A DNA stretch of 64,000 nt, from positions 1,504,413-1,568,412 of the forward strand of contig NZ_JACRVF010000001.1 in assembly GCF_014306105.1 (NCBI RefSeq). Direction: 5' to 3'. The stretch is from Pontibacter cellulosilyticus (lineage in GTDB: Bacteria > Bacteroidota > Bacteroidia > Cytophagales > Hymenobacteraceae). Each line of letters begins with the position of its first letter. Positions within the stretch are counted from its first letter, which is position 1. Below the pieces are notes generated by a model that worked only from the letters and a program-made list of their open reading frames with translations, had not been told where the DNA came from and ran no database searches. Positions 24,789 to 33,918 of the stretch are shown in pieces. Both the position numbers and the translations under genes were made by a program.

Positions 24789-27677
24789 TTACTCTTTTGC
24801 TTCGCCGGCAACCTCTGGCTGCGGCTCTACCAACTCAAAACCATACTCTTTGCCTTTTACAACAGATGGCACGCCCTGCTTCATCCAAACAGGCATTGGC
24901 TCACCTTTCAGGTAATGGTCAAAGAACTGAGCCATACGCACCGATAGGTCTTTACGGTTTTTACGCTGCACCAGATTGTGGTCTTCGCCGTTGTATACCA
25001 GCATCCAAACAGGGCGGTTCAGGCGACGTAGAGCCATAAAATACTCTATTCCCTGGTACCACGGCACAGCACCGTCCTGGTCGTTGTGCATGATCAGCAG
25101 CGGTGTTCTTACACGATCAGCGAAGAATAGCGGCGAGTTCTCGATAAACTGCATCGGCTTCTCCCACAGCGTACCGCCAATGCGGCTTTGGGTGCGCTCG
25201 TACTGGAACTGGCGGCTCATGCCTGTACCCCAACGAATACCACCGTAAGCACTTGTCATGTTAGATACCGGAGCACCGGCCATAGCAGCCTTAAACATAT
25301 TCGTGCGGGTAACCATATAGGCGATTTGGTAACCGCCCCAGCTCTGCCCCTGCAATGCCATGTTCTTATCATCCACAAACCCTTGCGCCACCAAGCTCTG
25401 AACACCAGGTATGATACAGTCCATGGCGCTCTCGCCAGGGTAACCGTCGATGTAAACAATATCCGGCACAAACACCAGGTAACCGTTACTCACATAGTAT
25501 GAAATGTTGATCGTAGAAGCACTAGGAGCCGGTGTGCGGTATGTGTGTAGGCCATCAGAAGAACGCTCGTAAAAGTATACCAGCATCGGGTATTTCTTCT
25601 TCGGATCAAAGTTTTCCGGCTTAAACAGCAAGCCTTCTAAAGGCATTCCGTCTGTAGATTTCCACTCAACCAGCTCCACATTACCCCACAGGTAATCTTT
25701 CATCTGTGGGTTAGCCTCGCTCAGTTTCTCTACATTCTTAAAGTTGGCATCAGCAGCGTAGATATCATTGTATTCTCTGAAAGAACCTCTACGGAATGTA
25801 AGGCGTTCAGCATCTTTTGCTTTGTTCAAGCCAGAATAAGCATGGTCAGATCCGATCAATTTCTCCGGGGCAACCTGCTTGCTGATATGCTCACGGAAGT
25901 ATGAATCTGCCTTTGTTTTGTAGTTAAAACCACTTACATAAATAGCTGCATTCTCTGGTATAAACTTCTGCTCTCTGTCCAACTGCTCGTAGCGCAGGCG
26001 CAGGTTATTCTGGCGGCCATACTTGTCAGTCAGGTTTTCAGGAGCTTTCTTGCCACTTGGGTCCAGCTTCCAGATGTCGTGCTTGTCGTACACCAGCATG
26101 TAGCTGTCTTTTTCTACCCAGCCGGCAAAACCATAGTCATCCGGTAAAGTAGGTATGTCGTTGGTCTCGTCATAGAATGGCAGGCCGATACGCTTGGTCA
26201 GGTTAATGTTGGCTCCGCCTTTGCTGCTCATGGCATGCCAGCTGCTGTCGGTTGGCTCGTACCAGTAAATGTAATTGCCCTGCGGCGACATGCGCGGATA
26301 GCCGCGTGTTTCTGAAAGTACCTGCTTCTTGGTTCCTTTCTTCAGGTCTATCAGGTAAGCGTCTTTGCGCGTAGGAGTTTCGTAACCGATAGTGATTTTA
26401 TACTTCTCGTCGCTCACGCCCAGCGCCACATCGCTTTGCCCATAAGCATCCAGGTATACATCCGGCACTTCGAGTGTTGCCAGCTGCTGCATGCGCTTAC
26501 CCTTCAGGTCGTACATAGCCAGGAACGAACGCTTCAGTTCACGGTCTTTGTTCTTTAGCTGCATCGGCTGGATAAGCGGATCCTGATACGTCCAGATGTC
26601 CAGGCTTACTTTCTCCTCCTCCAGCTTGGTGGTGTCTTTTTCGTAGCGCGTTGGGCGTGGGAACGTTCCAAAGAACAGACGCTTGCCGTCTTCAGAAAAG
26701 TTAAGCCTTCCGTGCTCACTCACCATCCACGCCTTCGGCATGTTCTTCGTAACTGTGTCGGCTAAGAGTGCGGCTTTGTTATCCTTCTTGTTCCAGCCGT
26801 AGAGGTTAAAGTAACGGATCTCGGCACCCACAGTATCTGTTGTCGCAACAAAAGCAAGCTGCTCACCGGCTTTGTCTGCGCTAATGTTTTTGTAAGTAAC
26901 TTTACCTGTATCGATCGGCATTGTCTTCAGGTCTGCCATACTGAACGCATACACCCCTGCTTTATGCAATGAGTCCAGCTCATCCTTCACGAAGTATAGC
27001 ATATTGCCTTTCTCCGATAAAATGTAATCTGTTACCCTTGTAAAGCGGTGCTCCTGGCCAGACTGCAGGTTACGCAGCACTAATTCGGTACCGGCATACT
27101 TTTTATTTTGCTTCAGTGGCTTAGAGGCCGGCTTTTTAGCTTCTTCTTTTTTCTCGCCTGCCGCCTTTGCGTCTGCTGCCTTGGCTCCTTTTTTCTCCGG
27201 AAGCGGTTTTTCCAGGTGATAAGCAATCCAGTCGTTACCCTCTTTCGGCAACTTGTAAGATTTTACACGCGGCACCTTCACCACGCTCATATCCTCTAGC
27301 TTTACAATGGCCAGCGAGTCTTTTGGTAGATCATCAGCCTTCTTTTTCTTTAGCTTAAGGTCACGCACCTTCTGGTACTCCGGCTTGATCTCAAAAACAG
27401 CAAAGCGGCTATCATTTGTAAACTCGGCTCTGCCACCGCGGTCGTACTGCTTAACAGCATTACTGATATAGTTTTTAATGATCAGTTCTCCGTCGCCTTC
27501 CTGAGGGTTCACGTTAAACAGCACATACTTGCCGTTATTGGAGATCTTCTCCCCTGATACCCCTTTCCAGCTGTCGTACACGTCGTGCGTGAGCGGTTTT
27601 TTGGCAGTTTGCTGCTGTGCCTGTGCCTGCATCAGGCCTGCACCACATATAGCTGCCAGCAATAAATATTTTCTCAT
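24789..27677 (-). CDS. Secreted prolyl-oligopeptidase family (S9) peptidase
   Basis: A 962-residue exported peptidase. A signal peptide ends at QAQA near residue 20. Residues about 30-640 form the N-terminal propeller-like region, with a Lys/Ala/Glu-rich insertion near 160-200. Residues about 660-930 are the alpha/beta hydrolase domain. The nucleophile is Ser in LQGQSWGGYQIAY, with Asp in MHNDQDGAVPW and His in NGEDHNL. This layout matches the large S9 aminopeptidase-like enzymes of Bacteroidota that sit in the periplasm and cleave peptides. It is a single-gene unit. The substrate is unknown. Confidence 0.9.
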   Translation of the reverse strand: MRKYLLLAAICGAGLMQAQAQQQTAKKPLTHDVYDSWKGVSGEKISNNGKYVLFNVNPQEGDGELIIKNYISNAVKQYDRGGRAEFTNDSRFAVFEIKPEYQKVRDLKLKKKKADDLPKDSLAIVKLEDMSVVKVPRVKSYKLPKEGNDWIAYHLEKPLPEKKGAKAADAKAAGEKKEEAKKPASKPLKQNKKYAGTELVLRNLQSGQEHRFTRVTDYILSEKGNMLYFVKDELDSLHKAGVYAFSMADLKTMPIDTGKVTYKNISADKAGEQLAFVATTDTVGAEIRYFNLYGWNKKDNKAALLADTVTKNMPKAWMVSEHGRLNFSEDGKRLFFGTFPRPTRYEKDTTKLEEEKVSLDIWTYQDPLIQPMQLKNKDRELKRSFLAMYDLKGKRMQQLATLEVPDVYLDAYGQSDVALGVSDEKYKITIGYETPTRKDAYLIDLKKGTKKQVLSETRGYPRMSPQGNYIYWYEPTDSSWHAMSSKGGANINLTKRIGLPFYDETNDIPTLPDDYGFAGWVEKDSYMLVYDKHDIWKLDPSGKKAPENLTDKYGRQNNLRLRYEQLDREQKFIPENAAIYVSGFNYKTKADSYFREHISKQVAPEKLIGSDHAYSGLNKAKDAERLTFRRGSFREYNDIYAADANFKNVEKLSEANPQMKDYLWGNVELVEWKSTDGMPLEGLLFKPENFDPKKKYPMLVYFYERSSDGLHTYRTPAPSASTINISYYVSNGYLVFVPDIVYIDGYPGESAMDCIIPGVQSLVAQGFVDDKNMALQGQSWGGYQIAYMVTRTNMFKAAMAGAPVSNMTSAYGGIRWGTGMSRQFQYERTQSRIGGTLWEKPMQFIENSPLFFADRVRTPLLIMHNDQDGAVPWYQGIEYFMALRRLNRPVWMLVYNGEDHNLVQRKNRKDLSVRMAQFFDHYLKGEPMPVWMKQGVPSVVKGKEYGFELVEPQPEVAGEAKE

Positions 27678-28085
27678 TGCGGGTGAAATTGATGATTAGT
27701 ATAGATTAGTTGGTAAGTTTTATTCTTTAAAGATAGTAATAACCTAGTAAGTATAAATACCTGTAAAACATACTTTAGTAAAAGGCTGTTTTATTGCCAA
27801 ACAGTTCACGGGAAGTATAATTAATACCACCTTGCCCGTTATAGAGGCAATTTGCTGGTGGTATAGACTATGCCAGCAGGGTTTGGTTTAATAGTGGCAG
27901 GCTCAGTAATTGATATGCTTGTGCAGAGGCATAAAGAAATCTAACCGGAAAACTATTTTACAATTCTCCCGATTAACAATCGAAACCAGCAATCAACCGC
28001 TAGTTTGCACTAGGCTAACGAACGTTTGGTTTTAAGCTCGAAACATGGTAATTTCACACAACTAAAATTAACCCGATTCAATAAC
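27678..28085. other. Divergent intergenic region with a structured element
   Basis: This 408-bp gap separates the divergent S9 peptidase and thiolase genes. It has three AAGTATA words and a nested hairpin at 27824-27864, made of ATACCACC / GGTGGTAT outside and TTGCC / GGCAA inside. I see no coding sequence. The hairpin has no T run, so it is not an ordinary terminator; it could be a protein site or RNA structure. Confidence 0.5.
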
Positions 28086-29270
28086 ATGCAAGTAAAGGAA
28101 GTATATATTATTTCGGCGGTTCGTACGCCAATAGGCAGCTTTGGTGGTGTTTTAGCCAGCATGAGCGCCACACAACTTGGTGCAGCGGCTATCAAAGGTG
28201 CACTAGAGAAAGCCGGTGTAGACAAGAGCCTAGTACAGGAAGTTATCATGGGTAACGTGATCTCTGCAAACGTAGGTCAGGCACCAGCTCGTCAGGCAGC
28301 TATGTTTGCCGGACTAGGCCACGAAGTAGAGTGTACTACTGTAAATAAAGTTTGCGCATCTGGCTCTAAAGCGGTTATGTTTGCCGCGCAAGCCATTATG
28401 CTTGGTCATAAAGATGTGATTGTAGCAGGTGGTATGGAAAGCATGAGTAATGTGCCTTTCTACCTCGACAAAGCTCGTTTCGGAGCAAAGCTGGGCCACG
28501 GACAAATGATTGACGGTTTGCTGAAGGACGGCCTATGGGATGTTTACAACGATTTCCATATGGGTAATGCTGCTGAGAACACGGCTAAAGAAATGCAGAT
28601 CACACGTGAGATGCAGGATGAATACGCCATTAACTCTTATAAGAAAGTGGCAGCTGCTGCCGATGCCGGTTACCTGAAAGATGAGATTGTGCCAGTTGAG
28701 ATTCCGCAGCGTGGCAAAGACCCGATCGTTGTTTCCGAAGACGAAGAGTATAAAAAAGTAAACTTTGACAAAATAGCTGGCCTACGCCCTGTGTTTGATA
28801 AAGCAGGTACTGTAACAGCTGCCAATGCTTCTACGCTGAATGACGGTGCCGCAGCGCTGGTACTCATGAGCAAAGAGAAAGCAGAAGAACTTGGTGTGAA
28901 GCCGATTGCTAAAATCCGCGGCTTTGCAGATGCGGAGCAGGACCCGATCTGGTTCACTACTACTCCATCACTGGCTATACCGAAAGCACTTAAGAATGCC
29001 GGTGTAACGCCTGAAGAAGTTGATTTCTATGAGATTAACGAAGCATTCTCGGTAGTGTCTATTGCTAACAACCAGAAGCTTGGCCTGGAAGGCGGAAACG
29101 TAAACGTTTACGGTGGTGCTGTATCGCTTGGTCACCCACTGGGTGCCTCTGGTGCGCGTATCCTGGTAACGCTTTGCAACGTGCTTGATAAGAAAGGTGG
29201 CAAAATTGGTGTTACTGGTATCTGCAACGGCGGTGGCGGTGCCTCTTCTATCGTTATCGAGAAAGTATAA
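28086..29270 (+). CDS. Acetyl-CoA C-acyltransferase (thiolase)
   Basis: A 394-residue thiolase. The acylated cysteine is Cys90 in NKVCASGSKAVMFAAQ. The second set is the NEAFS motif, His in YGGAVSLGHPLGASG and the C-terminal Cys in GICNGGGGASS. The length and PNGxxV-like N-terminus (SAVRTPIGSFGG) match the AtoB/ThlA group that condenses two acetyl-CoA or does the last step of beta-oxidation. The ATG at 28086 begins the family N-terminus; a longer frame upstream lacks support. The gene ends in AAAGTATAA. It has its own terminator and no fatty-acid partner next to it. Confidence 0.95.
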   Translation: MQVKEVYIISAVRTPIGSFGGVLASMSATQLGAAAIKGALEKAGVDKSLVQEVIMGNVISANVGQAPARQAAMFAGLGHEVECTTVNKVCASGSKAVMFAAQAIMLGHKDVIVAGGMESMSNVPFYLDKARFGAKLGHGQMIDGLLKDGLWDVYNDFHMGNAAENTAKEMQITREMQDEYAINSYKKVAAAADAGYLKDEIVPVEIPQRGKDPIVVSEDEEYKKVNFDKIAGLRPVFDKAGTVTAANASTLNDGAAALVLMSKEKAEELGVKPIAKIRGFADAEQDPIWFTTTPSLAIPKALKNAGVTPEEVDFYEINEAFSVVSIANNQKLGLEGGNVNVYGGAVSLGHPLGASGARILVTLCNVLDKKGGKIGVTGICNGGGGASSIVIEKV

Positions 29271-29296
29271 ATTGCCGACAGGCATACAATTTGCAG

Positions 29297-29332
29297 GAAG
29301 CCTTACGTTAATCGTAGGGCTTCTTTTTTATA
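29297..29332 (+). terminator. Terminator of the thiolase gene
   Basis: 11-bp stem GAAGCCTTACG / CGTAGGGCTTC with one G-U pair and a 5-nt loop, followed by T6. Confidence 0.85.
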
Positions 29333-29393
29333 CCTATATCTGCACATTAAACTGTTTTCTATAGTTTTGGTGTTCATCTATACGAAAGAGCAA

Positions 29394-29927
29394 ATGTCGT
29401 TACAAACTGAAGTAGCCAGATTCTGGGATTGGGCAGGAATGACGCCTGAGCATTATTCCGAAAATAGGGGTTTAGGAGAATGGGAGGCAGATTACCCGAA
29501 CTGGGATGACCTGCACAAAGCCGCAGACGAAGTGATAGATCTTCTGAATAAGGAGTTTAACCACGACCTGGCCCAGTTGCTGGTGTATGCCCTTGCCATA
29601 GATAATGAATCGGGAACGGTGCTGCAGCATGTACAGGACAAGCTGGAATCTAAGCTCAGGTTTGTGAGAAAGGCAATCTTTTCGGATCAGCCGCAGGCAA
29701 GGTGGCAAATCGCCGAGCTGCTGCGAAACACTGAAGTAGAGGACCGGGAGAAGCTGCTTGTTAACCTGATAAACCGCGACAAAGACAAGTATGTAATAAG
29801 AAGGGCTTTGCTGAGCCTGAGTGATGTGAACCATGCAAAGGCAGTGGAGTTTGCCAAAAGCTTCTCAAAAGATCAGGATCCCTTTCTAAAACTAGTATCG
29901 AAACAGATCATTAACCAGAAAGTATAA
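29394..29927 (+). CDS. Hypothetical helical (HEAT-like) protein
   Basis: A 177-residue soluble protein, all-helical by its heptad-like and charged pattern. It starts MSLQTEVARFWDWAGMTPEH and carries repeated leucine-rich segments (AQLLVYALAIDNESGTVLQHV, RWQIAELLRNTE, YVIRRALLSLSDVNHAKAVEFAKSF) that recall HEAT-like scaffolds. An earlier TTG at 29367 is possible but less likely. It ends in AAAGTATAA. It sits between the thiolase and the MORN protein, 28 bp before the latter's start. No function is known. Confidence 0.65.
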   Translation: MSLQTEVARFWDWAGMTPEHYSENRGLGEWEADYPNWDDLHKAADEVIDLLNKEFNHDLAQLLVYALAIDNESGTVLQHVQDKLESKLRFVRKAIFSDQPQARWQIAELLRNTEVEDREKLLVNLINRDKDKYVIRRALLSLSDVNHAKAVEFAKSFSKDQDPFLKLVSKQIINQKV

Positions 29928-29955
29928 GCCGTCACTTTCTAAAACCATCATCAAC

Positions 29956-31278
29956 ATGTATAGATTTCTTTCATTCATCGTAGCGCTTTGCTTTGCCCAA
30001 AGTATGGCAAGTGCACAAACGAAAGTCATCACTTATCACCCACAGGACCAAAGTGCAGTAAAGGAAGTATACCAGATGCTCCTGCCTGATTCTACTATCG
30101 TTGGCTACTATAACCGCTATTATATAGGCGGTGAAAAAGAGGCTGTGGTAAAGTTTGTAGAAGGCAAAAAGGATAGCGTTTACACCGAGTATTACCCGAA
30201 CGGACAGGTAAAACTTCAGGTAAACTACATTAAAGGCGTAATGCAAGGGCCTTTTAAAGCGTATCACCCTAATGGCAAATTGCTACAGGAAGGCACCTAC
30301 GAAAACGACCAGCAGACAGGTATCTTTAAAACCTATAACCCCGACGGCACCACTAAAAAGGAAACGGAATTTGTAAAAGGTTTTCCGGAAGGCAAGGTGC
30401 GTGAGTATTATGACGGCGGCAGTTTGAAGTCGGAAATATCCTACAAAGACAGTAAACAGAATGGGTCGGCTAAAACATATTTCCCGAATGGTAAACTGGA
30501 GACAGAAGCCAACTACAACAATGGCATGATAGAGGGATCTTACAGAACATACTTTGACAATGGCCAGCTACAGACGGAGGTTATGAATGAGGCTGGCCAG
30601 AAGAACGGCAGCTTTAAGAGTTACTACCGCAGTGGCCAACTAAGTACCGAAGGAAGTTTTGTAGCTGGTAAAATGCACGGCCCTGCCAAATCGTATTATG
30701 AAAGCGGAAAGTTGCGTAGCAGCATTCCTTATAAAAATGGCAACGTTAACGGCACTGGTCAGTACTTTTACGAAGATGGCAAGCTAAAAGAAGAAGTAAT
30801 TGGTAGCAGCAACGGCGAAGAGTTGAAAAGCATCACCTACTACCCCTCTGGCAACCTGCAAACCGAGGAGCAAACAAAAAACAAGAAGAAGCACGGTAAC
30901 TGGAAAAAATATTATGATGCTCCGGGCAAGCCTGTTCATGTTTCCGAAACCTACAAAGATGATAAGCGTGTAGGCGACAAACTGGTTTACCACGAAAACG
31001 GACAAGTAAAAGAGAAGTATAAGTATGAGGATGGAAAAATTATTGGCCTGAGCTACGAATACTATCCTTCTGGCAAATTAAAATCAGAAACCAATCACAA
31101 AGACGGCCTGCGCTTCGGAGCCTATAAGCAATACTTTGAAGATGGTAAGGTACAAGTTTTAGGCCAATTCAGAAATAATCGCGAAACCGGCACCTGGAAA
31201 TACCACAGCCCGGATGGCAAGGTTATCAAAACGCGTGTGTACCGCAATGGGCAGGTGCTGGAAGAGAAGGCGAAATAA
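29956..31278 (+). CDS. Exported MORN-repeat protein (YwqK family)
   Basis: A 440-residue protein with a signal peptide ending at MASA (about residue 21). From about 75 to 430 it is built of roughly 14 units of about 23 residues, each with a Y-x-x-G-x-L/V core and a following G (for example EYYPNGQVKLQVNYIKGVMQG). This is the MORN_2/YwqK pattern, whose 'antitoxin' name is historical and unsupported here. It should be periplasmic or surface-exposed and fold as an elongated beta structure. It may form a unit with the gene at 29394. Function unknown. Confidence 0.85.
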   Translation: MYRFLSFIVALCFAQSMASAQTKVITYHPQDQSAVKEVYQMLLPDSTIVGYYNRYYIGGEKEAVVKFVEGKKDSVYTEYYPNGQVKLQVNYIKGVMQGPFKAYHPNGKLLQEGTYENDQQTGIFKTYNPDGTTKKETEFVKGFPEGKVREYYDGGSLKSEISYKDSKQNGSAKTYFPNGKLETEANYNNGMIEGSYRTYFDNGQLQTEVMNEAGQKNGSFKSYYRSGQLSTEGSFVAGKMHGPAKSYYESGKLRSSIPYKNGNVNGTGQYFYEDGKLKEEVIGSSNGEELKSITYYPSGNLQTEEQTKNKKKHGNWKKYYDAPGKPVHVSETYKDDKRVGDKLVYHENGQVKEKYKYEDGKIIGLSYEYYPSGKLKSETNHKDGLRFGAYKQYFEDGKVQVLGQFRNNRETGTWKYHSPDGKVIKTRVYRNGQVLEEKAK

Positions 31279-31300
31279 TTTATACTTTGAAGTATAACAG

Positions 31301-31329
31301 GAGCACTCAGAAATGTGTGCTCTTTTTGT
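31301..31329 (+). terminator. Terminator of the MORN gene
   Basis: Stem GAGCAC / GTGCTC with a 10-nt loop, followed by TTTTTGTTT. It lies 22 bp beyond the stop codon. Confidence 0.65.
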
Positions 31330-31385
31330 TTACCCATACTTGTTACCCTACATAATACTATGCTAAGGCAGCTCTCTAAATTCTT

Positions 31386-31416
31386 TTTGCTACATAAAAA
31401 TAAACACTTACCTTTG
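31386..31416 (+). promoter_or_regulatory. Bacteroidota promoter of the TetR gene
   Basis: TTTG at 31386-31389, 19 nt, then TACCTTTG at 31409-31416: an exact match to the -33/-7 consensus. The initiation point would fall at or in the operator just downstream. Confidence 0.7.
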
Positions 31417-31418
31417 TG

Positions 31419-31434
31419 CCGAACGATTATTCGG
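31419..31434. promoter_or_regulatory. TetR operator at its own promoter
   Basis: CCGAACGATTATTCGG has arms CCGAA / TTCGG separated by 6 nt. It lies between the -7 element and the ATG at 31440, so the regulator could repress itself. It shares its arms with the palindrome at 32024-32037. Confidence 0.6.
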
Positions 31435-31439
31435 TCTGG

Positions 31440-31997
31440 ATGACAAAACGAGAAAAAATACTACACACTACCTTGGAGTTGATTGCCAACCAAAGCATTC
31501 AGGCAACACCAATGTCGCAGATTGCGAAAGAGAGCGGCGTGGCTACAGGTACTATCTATCATCATTTTGCCAGTAAGGAAGAGATCGTACAGCAAATTTA
31601 TTTAAGCACGAAGCAGGATTTCCAGCGCATCATACAGTCTAACCTGCATCCATCACAAAATGTAAAGTCACAGTTTATAAGCCTCTGGAAAAGTATCTAT
31701 GAGTACTACATCAACAATCCACTGGCCTTCCGCTTTGTACAGCAGGTAAACTATTCGCCTTATATCAACGAAACCACCAGAGCAGAAGCGCAGCAGTATT
31801 ACCAGGAGGTTTACCAGTTTTTTGAGGCGGGAATAAAAGCCGGTCATTTTGTAGAAATGGAAGTTGTACTGATCGGAGAATTGATCCATGGCAACATCAG
31901 CACTTTAGTTGAAATGCAGTTGAACAACATGCTCGAGCAACCAGAGAGCCAGATTCAGCATGCCATTGAGTTTTCGTGGAATGCTATAAAAGTATAA
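31440..31997 (+). CDS. TetR/AcrR family transcriptional regulator
   Basis: A 185-residue repressor. The HTH is within residues about 3-50 (REKILHTTLELIANQSIQATPMSQIAKESGVATGTIYHHFASKEEIVQQIY, the recognition helix being GVATGTIYHHF). The C-terminal domain is of the AcrR/TetR_C type. The ATG at 31440 is chosen because the promoter and operator occupy the bases just before it; a GTG at 31416 lies in the promoter. It ends in AAAGTATAA. The next gene is a reductase 55 bp on, with a full palindromic operator between them, so the pair looks like an autoregulated module. Ligand unknown. Confidence 0.9.
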   Translation: MTKREKILHTTLELIANQSIQATPMSQIAKESGVATGTIYHHFASKEEIVQQIYLSTKQDFQRIIQSNLHPSQNVKSQFISLWKSIYEYYINNPLAFRFVQQVNYSPYINETTRAEAQQYYQEVYQFFEAGIKAGHFVEMEVVLIGELIHGNISTLVEMQLNNMLEQPESQIQHAIEFSWNAIKV

Positions 31998-32023
31998 TCA
32001 AAAAAAATTTAAGTATAATACCG

Positions 32024-32037
32024 ACCGAACGTTCGGT
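32024..32037. promoter_or_regulatory. TetR operator upstream of the reductase
   Basis: A perfect 14-bp palindrome ACCGAACGTTCGGT, 15 bp before the reductase start. It carries the same CCGAA/TTCGG arms as the site at 31419. Confidence 0.65.
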
Positions 32038-32052
32038 ATAAATAAAAGAGAT

Positions 32053-33090
32053 ATGGACAAAGTAGTTTTAGTAACAGGCGGAACAGGTTATATAGGATCG
32101 TGGGTAGTAAAGATGCTGCTCGAGCAGGGTTACATAGTACGATTAACCGTTCGTGATAAAAGTAAACAGACAGGTTATTCACATCTTGCTGCTGCTGCGG
32201 AACAAAGCAATGGGAAATTAGAGATTTGGGAAGCAGATCTACTAAAAAAGGGTTCTTTTAATGAAGCAGCCAAAGGTGCCGATGCTATTATTCATATGGC
32301 CTCCCCTTTTACGCTACGTTTTAAAGATGCGCAGAAAGAACTGATAGATCCGGCGGTGAAGGGCACCCAAAATGTATTAGAGGCAGCAAATCAGTCCGGT
32401 AGCGTGAAAAAGGTGGTGCTTACGTCAAGTGTAGCGGCCGTGCATGGAGACAATATAGATATGAAAGAACAGGGCTTACAGGAGTTTACTGAAGAACACT
32501 TTAATACCTCCAGCTCCCTCACCCACCAACCCTACTCCTATTCAAAAGTAATGGCCGAAAAAGAGGCCTGGAAAATGCACGATGCACAATCAGCCTGGAA
32601 ACTGGTGGTCATAAACCCATCCTTTGTTTTAGGACCTTCACTATCCAATGCCTCCAACTCAGAAAGCCTTAGTTTTATGAAAGACATACTTACAGGCAAA
32701 TATTACTTGGGTGCTCCTGAACTGCAGCTAGGTTTTGTAGATGTACGCGACGTGGCAAAAGCCCATTTGCTGGCATTGGAAAATAATCAGACAGAAGGAA
32801 GGCACATACTAGCCGAACGAACCACAGGTGTGTATGAAATTACCCAGTTAGTTAAAGAGAAGTTTGGCAACAAGTATAAACTGCCTTTGATGAAGTCGCC
32901 GAAAATGATGTTGTACCTGGTGGGCTGGATGTTTGGATTAACCAGTAGTTTTATAACGCGCAATGTAGGGCACTCGCTAAAACTGAATGCAACGAAGAGT
33001 AAACAACAACTTGGGCTGCACTATACGCCACTCCAAAAGACAGTAGAAGATATGGTACTGCAAATGCAGCAGGATAAGGTGGTGGCATAA
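32053..33090 (+). CDS. NAD(P)-dependent reductase, extended SDR (DFR-like)
   Basis: A 345-residue extended short-chain dehydrogenase/reductase. The Rossmann motif is VLVTGGTGYIGSWVV (about 4-18), the cofactor-discriminating segment is LTVRDKSK, and the catalytic YxxxK is in HQPYSYSKVMAEKEAW. This matches the dihydroflavonol-4-reductase/cinnamoyl-CoA-reductase-like aldehyde reductases. It is the probable target of the TetR repressor in front of it. It should be cytosolic. The substrate, probably an aldehyde or ketone, is unknown. It is followed by a strong convergent terminator. Confidence 0.88.
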   Translation: MDKVVLVTGGTGYIGSWVVKMLLEQGYIVRLTVRDKSKQTGYSHLAAAAEQSNGKLEIWEADLLKKGSFNEAAKGADAIIHMASPFTLRFKDAQKELIDPAVKGTQNVLEAANQSGSVKKVVLTSSVAAVHGDNIDMKEQGLQEFTEEHFNTSSSLTHQPYSYSKVMAEKEAWKMHDAQSAWKLVVINPSFVLGPSLSNASNSESLSFMKDILTGKYYLGAPELQLGFVDVRDVAKAHLLALENNQTEGRHILAERTTGVYEITQLVKEKFGNKYKLPLMKSPKMMLYLVGWMFGLTSSFITRNVGHSLKLNATKSKQQLGLHYTPLQKTVEDMVLQMQQDKVVA

Positions 33091-33092
33091 AT

Positions 33093-33144
33093 TTTACTTC
33101 GGTAAAAGTAGCGGCACATACAATGCTACTTTTACCGAAGTAAA
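33093..33144. terminator. Long convergent terminator or hairpin
   Basis: Perfect inverted repeat with 20-bp arms (33093-33112 and 33125-33144) and a 12-nt loop. The stem is strong, though the T run after it is weak. It lies between the reductase and a minus-strand gene. Confidence 0.8.
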
Positions 33145-33147
33145 GTA

Positions 33148-33918
33148 TTAAACAGCCTGTTTTATTTCTGAAACTTTATTCGAGATAAGCAAGACGGGGT
33201 TTAACGAGGCAAGGTAGTCTAGCAAAGCAAAGATGAATAGCACTATAGCCCCCATCTCCAAAAGTTCTTCGAAAGTATACATGATCCTGTTGTAGATATG
33301 ATCAATGCCGTAATGCTTGTACAGATACCCTTCCACTAGTTCAAAGCCTATTGCAGCACCAACAAATATACATCCAGAGGCCAAGAACAGATTACGGGTA
33401 AATGAAGGCAGTGAGAATACCCACTTCAAAAAGAATACGCCAAGCAATGCTACTCCTGCAGCATATGGTAACACCCAAGACCAGTAGAGAAGCCCGTTTA
33501 AGTCAGAGCTCAGTTGGGGCCTTACAAACTCTGCAACGTGCTCGTGTACTTGTGCGCTCTCATCAATTGCCATAAAAACAAAGATTAGTGAAAGTACTAA
33601 CCAATATCTTCTCCCGTTGCGTTTATCAACTTTGCTGTTTACCAGAAAAATCAGGTAAAGTAAACTTGCCGCTATAAGGAGCATAACCGAAGAAAAGAAA
33701 GCTGGCACATTCTCTTCACCGTTAAAATCGAAGTACCTAACAATTATGCGTGTAAGCCGAGACTCATACTCTACTATACTTTCCAGTACCAAACCTATAC
33801 TATGCATACAGAGAAGCACACACACAATCAACAATAGTCCCTTTGCCACATACGCAGCTGAAATTTTAATGACCTTAGCATAATCTGTGGGTATGGAAAC
33901 AATAGCAGTATGATCCAT
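33148..33918 (-). CDS. Uncharacterised multi-pass membrane protein
   Basis: A 256-residue integral membrane protein. Hydrophobic helices are visible near 27-47, 75-95, 107-120, 148-168, 178-198 and 220-240. A long acidic loop holds DESAQVHEHVAEF and an intervening FDFNGEENVP segment, which may bind something in the membrane or periplasm. No known domain was recognised. It is closed by the same hairpin as the reductase and has a 370-bp gap on its 5' side. Function is unknown. Confidence 0.7.
   Translation of the reverse strand: MDHTAIVSIPTDYAKVIKISAAYVAKGLLLIVCVLLCMHSIGLVLESIVEYESRLTRIIVRYFDFNGEENVPAFFSSVMLLIAASLLYLIFLVNSKVDKRNGRRYWLVLSLIFVFMAIDESAQVHEHVAEFVRPQLSSDLNGLLYWSWVLPYAAGVALLGVFFLKWVFSLPSFTRNLFLASGCIFVGAAIGFELVEGYLYKHYGIDHIYNRIMYTFEELLEMGAIVLFIFALLDYLASLNPVLLISNKVSEIKQAV

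Noticed and set aside
29956..31278. Reading the YwqK/MORN protein as a toxin-antitoxin antitoxin
   Set aside because: The family name is inherited; this protein has a signal peptide and no toxin partner next to it.
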